Positions 1 to 4,712 of a stretch of 6,522 nucleotides of DNA are shown here, piece after piece. The notes under the pieces are model-generated. The model was not told the origin of the DNA. It saw nothing but the letters and a program-made list of their open reading frames with translations, and ran no database searches. Every line of letters starts with the position of its first letter. The first letter of the stretch is position 1. The stretch comes from Hyphomicrobiales bacterium (GTDB taxonomy: Bacteria > Pseudomonadota > Alphaproteobacteria > Rhizobiales > Beijerinckiaceae), in assembly GCA_028290595.1 (NCBI GenBank), contig JAQGJO010000092.1:1-6522 (forward strand), in the 5' to 3' direction. The position numbers and the translations under genes were made by a program.

Positions 1-2
1 GG

Positions 3-704
3 TTCGGCCTGCTGAATGACGGGCTCGCCCGGATCGCGCATCAACATCCGCAGCGGTTGTCGCCGTTGTTTCATCTGCCGGTCGAGCATCCCGAACTCGC
101 TGTTGCCATCGCACGCGAAAAGATCGCAACGGGGCAGGTGCGGTTTTCGATGTCCGCTGGTGGCGTCGGCCACGTGCTGTCGGCCGCGGCGTATGAACCG
201 CTATGGGACACCCTGAACAAGGCGGCAGGATTTCTTTTTCTGCATCCCGGCGAAGGCTGCGACGCGCGGCTCGACCCGTTCTATCTGCATAATCTGCTCG
301 GCAATCCGACCGAGACGTCGATCGCGGCGTCGCATCTGGTCTTTGCCGCAGTCCTGCAGCGCTATCCGGATTTCACGATCTGCCTGGCACACGCGGGAGG
401 CACCACGGCAGCGCTGGCCGGGCGCTGGCAGCAGGGCCACGCCACCAAGCGGCCTGGACTTGATACCACCCATGAGGCGCCGATGCTGGCGCTGCGCCGG
501 TTCTGCGTCGATTGCATCGCCCACGACGACAACGCGCTTCGCCTCGCTGGGCAGGTGTTCGGAGAGGACCACGTCCTGTTTGGCTCGGACTGGCCGTTCC
601 CCATGGGGCTGATGCAGCCGCACCGGCAACTCGAAAAACTCGATGGCCAATTCAGGCAGAAAATCTTTTGCGATAGTCCGGAAAGATTGATCGGCAAGGC
701 CTAA
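3..704 (+). CDS. Amidohydrolase family protein, ACMSD-like (5' partial)
   Basis: The frame is open from the left edge (codon at 3-5) to TAA at 702-704, giving 233 residues. Relatives run to about 330, so about 100 N-terminal residues, including the expected HxH metal motif, lie outside the window. Visible signatures fit the amidohydrolase_2/ACMSD superfamily, which are TIM-barrel, usually zinc enzymes. A strand ends in FLHPGE (His at 243-245), HAGG follows (His at 390-392), and LFGSDWPFPMG comes near the C-terminus (Asp at 588-590). By family knowledge these correspond to the third metal-ligand His, the catalytic His and the metal-ligand Asp. The GSD-[WY]-PFP form is typical of decarboxylases and hydrolases acting on ring-cleavage or aromatic acids. 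The substrate is unknown. A TTG at 57 is an internal codon, not the start, because similarity-like sequence continues upstream of it. The gene converges on the Rid gene, so it probably belongs to a different transcript. Confidence 0.88.
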   Translation, partial: FGLLNDGLARIAHQHPQRLSPLFHLPVEHPELAVAIAREKIATGQVRFSMSAGGVGHVLSAAAYEPLWDTLNKAAGFLFLHPGEGCDARLDPFYLHNLLGNPTETSIAASHLVFAAVLQRYPDFTICLAHAGGTTAALAGRWQQGHATKRPGLDTTHEAPMLALRRFCVDCIAHDDNALRLAGQVFGEDHVLFGSDWPFPMGLMQPHRQLEKLDGQFRQKIFCDSPERLIGKA

Positions 705-749
705 GCCCCGCCGATTGATTTTGCGCGCCGTTGTGCGATGGCCTTTGGA

Positions 750-1145
750 TTAGGCGATCACGGCGATGGCATTGATCTCGATCAGGTAGTCTGGCGAGGT
801 CATCTTGCAGATCTCGACCATGGTCGACGCCGGCGCGATGCCGGTAAAGTATTCGCGGCGAACCTTATGGATCGCGTCAAAATGCTCCATGTTGCGGACA
901 TAGACATCGACGCGGCAGATGTCATCGAGCGTCCCGCCCGCTTCTTCCACGGCTGCCTTCAAGTTTTCGCAGACCTGCCGGGTCTGCTCCCCGACATCGC
1001 CGATTCCCGCGATCGTGCCGTCGGCGCGGCGCGCGGTCATGCCGGACAGGAACACCAGGCGGCCCTGGGCTTCGATGGTCGTGGCCTGGGAAAAATGGCC
1101 GTTGGGCTGGCGCAGCTTGGCGCTGGTGATCTGTTTCTTGGGCAT
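750..1145 (-). CDS. RidA/YjgF/YER057c/UK114 family protein (Rid-like, lacks the RidA arginine)
   Basis: The product has 131 residues, normal for this small trimeric family that acts on enamine/imine intermediates. It starts at ATG 1145-1143, with GGAG 5 nt upstream (complement of 1151-1154). The frame continues upstream, but only antiparallel to the dehydrogenase gene. Family features are the LVFLSGMTARR strand (30-40), the helix QTRQVCENLKAAVEEAGGTLDDICRV split around 54-79, VYVRNMEHFD (81-90), and PASTMVEI then LIEINAIAV near the end. In true RidA the PAR-S-x-VEV segment carries an Arg that binds the substrate carboxylate. Here the residue is Ser107, while the Glu of IEINAIA (E123) is kept. 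This places it among the Rid subfamilies other than archetypal RidA, and imine deaminase activity cannot be assumed. It is the last gene of the operon; its ATG lies 11 bp after the dehydrogenase stop, suggesting translational coupling. A role like 2-aminomuconate deaminase, also a Rid-fold enzyme, is possible but unproven. Confidence 0.93.
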   Translation of the reverse strand: MPKKQITSAKLRQPNGHFSQATTIEAQGRLVFLSGMTARRADGTIAGIGDVGEQTRQVCENLKAAVEEAGGTLDDICRVDVYVRNMEHFDAIHKVRREYFTGIAPASTMVEICKMTSPDYLIEINAIAVIA

Positions 1146-1156
1146 GATGGCTCCGG

Positions 1157-2215
1157 TCAGGAATTGAAGTGAGAGGGGATGGCCACGTTCAACCGCGTGG
1201 CGGCCTGTCGTAGCGACGCAATCGTCGACTGGGCGACCGTGACGGTACCGGCGAATTCGCGATGCGCGCGTTCGGCGCGATCGCCGGGCACGCGGATGTC
1301 CGTCGTACCGGGCGCCTTGCGCGAAGACCGGATCTTGTCGGCGAACTGCGAGGCGTCCTGCTTGAACGCCGCGACCGGCCGGAAGCCGTCGATCCGGATC
1401 GCCAGGAACAGGTTCGAACATCCGTAATTCTTGCTGAGATCGCCGAACAGCGGCTGCACGGCGTCACCAATGCCGCCCGAAGCAAGCCCGCCGGTCATCA
1501 GGTCGATCATGACTGCCAGGCCAAAACCTTTGGCGCCGGCAGCCGGCAGCAGCATGCCCTTGATGGCCTCGGAGGGATCGTTGGTCGGAATGCCTTCGGC
1601 GGTGGCGGCCCAGCCGTCCGGAATGGTTTGCTTCTGGCTCTCGGCCAGACGGATCTTGCCCATCGCGCCAGCGCTGAGCGCGAGATCCAGTACGATCGGA
1701 TCGCCAAGCGTCGGCACGGCGATCGCCAGGGGATTGTTGCCCACGACGCGGTCGGCGCCGCCCGGCGCCGGCAGTAGCGGACGTGTATTCGACATCACGA
1801 TGCCGACGCAGCCCTCAAGCGCGATGGAGCGCGCGAAGCGTCCGGCGGCACCGAAATGAAAGGCGTTGCGGATCGCGACCGCCGCCAGGCCGCGGCTGTT
1901 CGCCCGCTCCACAGCCAGCGCCACGGCGTGCTCGGCCACCACATGGCCGAGGCCGTTGTCGGCATCCATCACGATCTGTGCGCCGGTGTCGGAGACGATC
2001 CGCCCCTCGGCTGCCGGCATCACCGAACCCGCCGTGATGCGCTCCAGATACATCGGCAGCATCATCGTTCCGTGCGACGGCAGGCCTTCGATGTCGGCAT
2101 CGACCAAAGCGGTGGCAACGGAGAGGGCATGGTTCGCCGGCGTTCCCGCCGCGACCAGCAATTGTTCTGCGAATGCAAGGAAGTCGGACGCCGGCAGGGC
2201 CAGGGCGCCGCTCAT
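1157..2215 (-). CDS. Malate/L-lactate dehydrogenase family (Ldh_2) NAD(P)H-dependent oxidoreductase
   Basis: The product has 352 residues, typical for the Ldh_2/COG2055 family. These non-Rossmann oxidoreductases include malate, L-sulfolactate and ureidoglycolate dehydrogenases and delta1-piperideine-2-carboxylate/pyrroline-2-carboxylate reductase. Signatures in order are LPSHG (46-49, catalytic His48), HFGAAG (120-125), GNNPLAIAVP (159-168), the LDLALSAGAMGKI nucleotide-binding stretch (176-188), P-D-GW (199-202), GIPTNDP (208-214), LLPAAGAKGFGLAVMIDLM (222-240) and a late PGDRAER. Most relatives have Arg three residues after the glycine of SHG (SHGxxRLPxY); here it is Met52 (SHGTMMLPMY), which may alter substrate binding. 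The ATG at 2215-2213 follows the cupin stop by 25 bp without a strong Shine-Dalgarno, and no better start is seen upstream. The TGA at 1159-1157 lies 11 bp before the Rid start. It is the middle gene of a three-gene leftward operon. The exact substrate cannot be read from sequence; a 2-oxo/2-hydroxy acid or a cyclic imine are both possible. Confidence 0.92.
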   Translation of the reverse strand: MSGALALPASDFLAFAEQLLVAAGTPANHALSVATALVDADIEGLPSHGTMMLPMYLERITAGSVMPAAEGRIVSDTGAQIVMDADNGLGHVVAEHAVALAVERANSRGLAAVAIRNAFHFGAAGRFARSIALEGCVGIVMSNTRPLLPAPGGADRVVGNNPLAIAVPTLGDPIVLDLALSAGAMGKIRLAESQKQTIPDGWAATAEGIPTNDPSEAIKGMLLPAAGAKGFGLAVMIDLMTGGLASGGIGDAVQPLFGDLSKNYGCSNLFLAIRIDGFRPVAAFKQDASQFADKIRSSRKAPGTTDIRVPGDRAERAHREFAGTVTVAQSTIASLRQAATRLNVAIPSHFNS

Positions 2216-2240
2216 GACGGCGTGCGTTCGGAGATGGCCA

Positions 2241-2642
2241 TCAATGGGCGTCCTTCTCGTCCGCGTACCAGGACGGCTTCACCGGATAATGCGGGCCATC
2301 GTAGACCTCGATGACCACGGTGTCTTCGTGGGCCAGGGTCGGGCCATGCACATTGCCCTTGGGGTTGCAGTAGAAACTGCCGGGCTTCAGGGTGACGCCG
2401 GTGGCGGTGTATTCGTAATGACCTGACAGGCAGAACATCATCTGGTTGGACGCGTGCATATGCGGCTCGGGAATGCTGGCGCCCTTGTCGAACCTGATCA
2501 GTGCGACCGAGGCACCGGTGGTTTCATCGCGCCACAACATCTTCTCGTGCACGCCCTTCAGCGATTTCTCGCGCCACGGCATGTCAGCGGTCTGAAGCAA
2601 AATCTCTTCGAATGAAGGGGCGCCTTCGGGCAGGGTCATCAT
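2241..2642 (-). CDS. Small single-domain cupin protein, possible dioxygenase or isomerase
   Basis: The product has 133 residues from ATG 2642-2640, which has a strong GGAGG (complement of 2648-2652) 5 nt upstream. A second ATG follows directly at 2639-2637. The open frame runs on to 2873, but that part is antisense-like filler overlapping the regulator gene and its spacer. Cupin motif 1 is GASIPEPHMHASNQ (54-67) and motif 2 is GSFYCNPKGNVHGPT (88-102). The predicted metal ligands are His61, His63 and His99, with Gln67 where most cupins have Glu. Some metal-binding cupins do use three His plus Gln, so it is probably still a metal protein. The architecture resembles ChrR-type or dioxygenase-like single cupins of catabolic operons. 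No signal peptide or membrane segment is seen, so it should be cytoplasmic. As the first gene of the operon it probably acts on the substrate or an early intermediate. The specific reaction is unknown. Confidence 0.88.
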   Translation of the reverse strand: MMTLPEGAPSFEEILLQTADMPWREKSLKGVHEKMLWRDETTGASVALIRFDKGASIPEPHMHASNQMMFCLSGHYEYTATGVTLKPGSFYCNPKGNVHGPTLAHEDTVVIEVYDGPHYPVKPSWYADEKDAH

Positions 2643-2647
2643 GCAAT

Positions 2648-2669
2648 CCTCCGCCGGCGTCTTGCCGGC
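2648..2669 (-). promoter_or_regulatory. Cupin Shine-Dalgarno with abutting GCCGGC hairpin
   Basis: On the minus strand the leader reads GCCGGC-AAGAC-GCCGGC (2669-2653) followed immediately by GGAGG (2652-2648) and then, after 5 nt, the cupin ATG. The two GCCGGC arms can pair into a 6-bp all-GC stem with a 5-nt loop ending exactly where the ribosome-binding sequence begins. The ribosome-binding site is clear. That the hairpin modulates translation or stabilises the mRNA end is inference. Confidence 0.55.
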
Positions 2670-2680
2670 AAGTGCGCATG

Positions 2681-2698
2681 ATATTTCAGGTGAAATAT
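2681..2698. promoter_or_regulatory. 18-bp inverted repeat, candidate operator of the cupin operon
   Basis: The sequence ATATTTCA-GG-TGAAATAT has two perfectly complementary 8-bp arms around a 2-bp centre. It sits in an AT-rich island (about 2680-2720) inside otherwise GC-rich DNA, 38 bp upstream of the cupin start. Size, symmetry and place suit a dimeric regulator such as the adjacent GntR protein. No second copy is seen in the window. I could not place a convincing -35/-10 pair around it, so the exact promoter is undefined. Confidence 0.6.
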
Positions 2699-2738
2699 TT
2701 TTAAAAGCCCTAATTGAAAGAGCGAGTTGCTTATTGTC

Positions 2739-2756
2739 CAGAGCTTGCCAAGTTGG
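2739..2756 (-). repeat. Shared 18-bp motif, copy upstream of the cupin operon
   Basis: The plus strand reads CAGAGCTTGCCAAGTTGG. It matches 16 of 18 positions with 3690-3707, and both copies have ATT exactly 6 bp before them. It lies 96 bp upstream of the cupin ATG. This copy contains GCCAA-G-TTGGC, a palindrome with 5-bp arms. It is a candidate binding site for a regulator shared by the operon and the GntR gene. Confidence 0.5.
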
Positions 2757-2773
2757 CGGGCGAGCCCGGTCCG

Positions 2774-3550
2774 CTATGCAAGCGGCTTGCCATCCCGCTT
2801 GGCTCGCGCGGCAGGTAGAACCGGCTGGCTGCCGCGCGACGTGGCGTTTTGAACCTTGGTGACGCGCTCGCAAAGATTGGTGAGATGGTCACGCATCGCC
2901 GCCGCTGCGCCCTCACCATCGCGGCCTTTGATGGCTTTCAGGATCGCGCGATGCTGCTTTTCGGACGCGTCCCGATCCAGTGTCTGCCACAGGTGAAGGT
3001 ACCAGGACCGCGAACAGCGCTCGTGCAGCGACTTGGCGAAATCGCCAAGCACCCGGCTGTGCGACATGTCGCAGATCTTGATGTGGAAGGCGTGATCGCA
3101 TTCAACGAAAGCGTTGATCTCCCCGCCCTGACTGGGCGATCCGTTCTGTCGGTCGAGAATGGCCCTCAGCTCGGCGACATCGTCGGGCTCGGCGTGCTCG
3201 GCGGCCAGCCGGGCAATCTCGGTTTCGACGATCAGGCGAGCCTTCAGGAACTCGATAATCTGGCTGATCGAATCAGGCTGAACGATAATGCCCTTGCGAG
3301 GCACGACATCGATCAATCCTTCGGTTTGAAGCCGCTGCAGCGCCTGATGAACCGGAGTTCGGCCGAGGCCGAGAAGATCGCAAATGGCAGCTTCATTCAG
3401 ATACTGGCCGGGCAGAAAGTAAAGATTGATCACCTTTTCCTTGATGGCTTCATGGGCCTGCTGGGTCAGTGACGATTTGCTGTCGGTGTTGCTGCCTTGC
3501 GCGCGAGCCTTTGACGTCACCGGTTTCTTCTTCGCGGGCATATCGACCAT
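2774..3550 (-). CDS. GntR family transcriptional regulator, FCD subfamily (metal-binding type)
   Basis: The product has 258 residues from ATG 3550-3548; an alternative ATG at 3541-3539 would remove three. The frame is open to 3667, but the added N-terminus (rich in Cys, Arg and Pro) does not look like GntR, and no start has a strong Shine-Dalgarno. After a basic tail, the winged helix-turn-helix spans about 28-92 (PGQYLNEAAICDLLGLGRTP, then LQTEGLIDVVPRKGIIV). The recognition helix reads GRTPVHQAL instead of the usual SRTPVREAL, so its DNA specificity may be unusual. The all-helical FCD effector domain follows (about 98-232). It keeps the Asp/three-His ligand pattern of metal-binding FCD proteins: D152, H156, H200 and H222. 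Such proteins usually repress catabolic genes and are released by a small organic acid. Its position directly upstream of the cupin-dehydrogenase-Rid operon, and the motif shared between both upstream regions, suggest it controls that operon and itself. The start codon is the least certain part. Confidence 0.9.
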   Translation of the reverse strand: MVDMPAKKKPVTSKARAQGSNTDSKSSLTQQAHEAIKEKVINLYFLPGQYLNEAAICDLLGLGRTPVHQALQRLQTEGLIDVVPRKGIIVQPDSISQIIEFLKARLIVETEIARLAAEHAEPDDVAELRAILDRQNGSPSQGGEINAFVECDHAFHIKICDMSHSRVLGDFAKSLHERCSRSWYLHLWQTLDRDASEKQHRAILKAIKGRDGEGAAAAMRDHLTNLCERVTKVQNATSRGSQPVLPAARAKRDGKPLA

Positions 3551-3689
3551 CTTGAAAGCTATCTGCAGGCATCGGACGCAACGGGATTTCGGACCGCGGC
3601 GAACCAGGGGAATATCGATTGCCGGGTGCATGCGATGACAACTTAAGCCATTGCGGACGTTCGACAATTACATACATCGCATAATTCCA

Positions 3690-3707
3690 CAGAGCTTGCC
3701 AGCTTGG
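3690..3707 (-). repeat. Shared 18-bp motif, copy upstream of the GntR gene
   Basis: The plus strand reads CAGAGCTTGCCAGCTTGG. It differs from 2739-2756 only at two adjacent central positions and is also preceded by ATT at the same distance. It lies 139 bp upstream of the chosen regulator start. The placement in front of two separate leftward transcription units suggests an operator or promoter element; this is inference. Confidence 0.5.
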
Positions 3708-3712
3708 ATGTG

Positions 3713-3724
3713 CGTCGATCGACG
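3713..3724. repeat. 12-bp perfect palindrome CGTCGATCGACG
   Basis: The palindrome is perfect, with no spacer, and lies 5 bp from the shared 18-bp motif in the spacer between the two regulator genes. It could be part of the same regulatory region. It is built of CG/GATC words that are common in this kind of genome, so chance is a fair alternative. Confidence 0.35.
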
Positions 3725-3790
3725 TTTGTGGTGCAGACGCTCGCCGTTGCAGGTGACCGAGCGCCGTTCGCAGTGAGGAGGAGGGCGCGC

Positions 3791-3808
3791 GACAGAAGTT
3801 GTTCTGTC
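3791..3808 (-). terminator. Hairpin directly after the second GntR stop, possible 3' end
   Basis: The sequence GACAGAA-GTTG-TTCTGTC has perfect 7-bp arms and a 4-nt loop. In the leftward transcript it begins 1 nt after the TGA (3812-3810) of the second GntR gene. No U-run follows; the next bases are GC-rich. It is therefore not a classical intrinsic terminator and may instead protect the 3' end or act as a weak terminator. The remaining spacer up to the first regulator's start (3551-3790) holds only the palindrome and motif listed separately. Confidence 0.45.
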
Positions 3809-3809
3809 T

Positions 3810-4568
3810 TCAGTCCCGGATAAGACCGGCGGGACCTACTTTCTCGCTGCGGGTTTTTTGCAGGGTCTTTATCGCCGCATCGCGGGCATTGAAAAAGATT
3901 CGGCGCAGCAGCAGGTCCGCTTCGCGGTCGTCTGCGGCGGCAATTGCGGCTGCGAGCTTCTCCCATTCCCGCACTGCTGACGCCTGACGCTGGGGCGTAA
4001 AAAAATCGAGTGGCCGGTCACGCCAGATAAACCCCCACAGCGTATGGTCGAGTTGATCGCGCAGCAGGCGTGCGAGATGCCTGTTGCCGCAGCGCTTGCT
4101 CACTATACCGCCGAGTCGTGCGATGGCGCGTGCAAAATGCTGCGCAGGCGTGGTTTTGGTCTTCGCCAGTTGCCGTACCTCGGCGATGCCGGCCTGCAAC
4201 TCAGCCATAAATTCCGCGTCATTGCGGCGGGCCAGATCGCGCGCCGCCAGCCCCATCAACGTGGCGCGCACGTTGAAGATCTCGACGATGGTGTCGAGCG
4301 TGACATCGACCACATAGGCGCCGCGGCGAGGAAAGAAGTTGACGAGCCCGCGCTCCTGCAGGGTTCGTATGGCTTCGCGGACCGGACCGCGGCTGACGCC
4401 GTACAGCGACGCCAATTCCTGCTCACGGATGCGTTCGTTGCCCCGGTACTCACCGTTGACGATGGCGTTGCTTACATGGTCGGCAATCTGTTCGGGGATG
4501 GTGCGCGTCCGCGCGCCGCGCCGCTGCGCCGCCGGCCTCGGCTTCATATTCAGCAGGTCCTGATCCAT
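3810..4568 (-). CDS. GntR family transcriptional regulator, FCD-like subfamily (metal ligands absent)
   Basis: The product has 252 residues from ATG 4568-4566, with AAGG 6 nt upstream; a second Met at residue 8 is a less likely start. The winged helix-turn-helix spans about 24-88 and is canonical: IREQELASLYGVSRGPVREA, then LQERGLVNFFPRRGAYVVDV. The C-terminal helical domain (about 92-225) aligns in layout with FCD effector domains, but the usual ligands are missing. Where FCD proteins have D-x3-FH there is A132/A136 (HFARAIARLGG). The EH of the next helix is EW (W192), and the last His is replaced near I214/F215. The protein may therefore sense its effector without a metal. It is divergent from the solute-binding protein gene across 144 bp containing an ATTGT-TG-ACAAT palindrome, so it most likely represses the importer and itself. 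A leftward promoter whose -35 overlaps the palindrome region supports autoregulation. Confidence 0.92.
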   Translation of the reverse strand: MDQDLLNMKPRPAAQRRGARTRTIPEQIADHVSNAIVNGEYRGNERIREQELASLYGVSRGPVREAIRTLQERGLVNFFPRRGAYVVDVTLDTIVEIFNVRATLMGLAARDLARRNDAEFMAELQAGIAEVRQLAKTKTTPAQHFARAIARLGGIVSKRCGNRHLARLLRDQLDHTLWGFIWRDRPLDFFTPQRQASAVREWEKLAAAIAAADDREADLLLRRIFFNARDAAIKTLQKTRSEKVGPAGLIRD

Positions 4569-4599
4569 GGCGCGGCCTTGTCACGGTTGAAGTACTGCA

Positions 4600-4628
4600 A
4601 GAATAGCCGTTCTAGCTGTTTTGTACAA
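4600..4628 (-). promoter_or_regulatory. Candidate sigma70-type promoter of the second GntR gene
   Basis: On the minus strand TTGTAC (4628-4623) is followed, after exactly 17 bp, by TATTCT (4605-4600). This would give a leader of about 25 nt before the ATG at 4568. The boxes match the consensus only partly (3/6 and 4/6). The -35 box is itself part of the TTGTACAA palindrome, which would let a bound repressor block it. Confidence 0.4.
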
Positions 4629-4641
4629 TTGTTGACAATTG
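4621..4641. promoter_or_regulatory. Overlapping palindromes, candidate FCD-GntR operator in the divergent promoter region
   Basis: Positions 4626-4641 read CAATTGTTGACAATTG: perfect 7-bp arms (CAATTGT/ACAATTG) around TG. Overlapping it on the left is TTGTACAA (4621-4628), an 8-bp perfect palindrome with the same TTGT/ACAA half-sites but no spacer. FCD-type GntR proteins are known to bind TTGT-n-ACAA-like or TGGT-n-ACCA-like inverted repeats, so this is a good operator candidate for the divergently encoded regulator. Two TTGACA hexamers (4632-4637 and 4639-4644) could be -35 boxes for the rightward importer operon, but I see no good -10 at 16-18 bp from either. Confidence 0.65.
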
Positions 4642-4650
4642 ACATCAGCA

Positions 4651-4663
4651 GACCAGTGTGGTC
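4651..4663. promoter_or_regulatory. Second small inverted repeat GACCA-GTG-TGGTC
   Basis: Two 5-bp arms flank a 3-bp centre, about 50 bp upstream of the solute-binding protein start and 9 bp right of the larger palindrome. The ACCA/TGGT halves also resemble GntR half-sites, in reversed order. It may be an auxiliary operator or chance. Confidence 0.3.
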
Positions 4664-4699
4664 GTTTACGCGCAATGCTCGCGTCAACAGCGGCAATTT

Positions 4700-4705
4700 G
4701 GGAGG
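4700..4705 (+). promoter_or_regulatory. Shine-Dalgarno that fixes the solute-binding protein start
   Basis: GGGAGG lies 7 nt before ATG 4713-4715. This, together with the signal peptide that begins at that ATG, decides the start. The same frame happens to stay open back to 4044, but that part is antisense to the regulator gene. Confidence 0.85.
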
Positions 4706-4712
4706 ACCTGCG

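Noticed and set aside
201..650. Minus-strand open frame of 149 codons opposite the amidohydrolase
   Set aside because: It is a mirror frame of a gene with clear catalytic motifs and has no recognisable protein features.
696..744. AAGGCC ... GGCCTT complementary pair across the convergent 705-749 gap as a bidirectional terminator
   Set aside because: The stem is only 6 bp with a loop of 37 nt and no T-run on either side, too weak to call. The 45-bp gap shows nothing else.
1146..1421. N-terminal extension of the Rid protein to 223 residues
   Set aside because: The extension overlaps the dehydrogenase coding region in another frame. The 131-residue form matches the family exactly and has its own GGAG.
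1262..2426. Plus-strand open frames of 142-186 codons opposite the dehydrogenase and cupin genes
   Set aside because: They are low-complexity, Arg/Ala/Pro-rich shadows of GC-rich coding DNA, with no recognisable domains, and they overlap well-supported genes.
2643..2873. N-terminal extension of the cupin to 210 residues
   Set aside because: It runs through the regulatory spacer and into the GntR gene. The ATG at 2642 has a near-perfect GGAGG at ideal spacing.
3551..3667. N-terminal extension of the first GntR protein to 297 residues
   Set aside because: The added residues do not resemble a GntR N-terminus and no Shine-Dalgarno precedes the upstream ATGs, although the start remains uncertain.
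3690..3707. TGGCAAG on the minus strand as the -24 box of a sigma54 promoter
   Set aside because: At the required spacing there is no GC dinucleotide of the -12 box in either copy of the motif.
4044..4712. Long in-frame open extension upstream of the solute-binding protein (would give a 742-residue fusion)
   Set aside because: It is antisense to the second GntR gene and has no domain-like sequence. A clear Shine-Dalgarno and signal peptide mark the true start at 4713.
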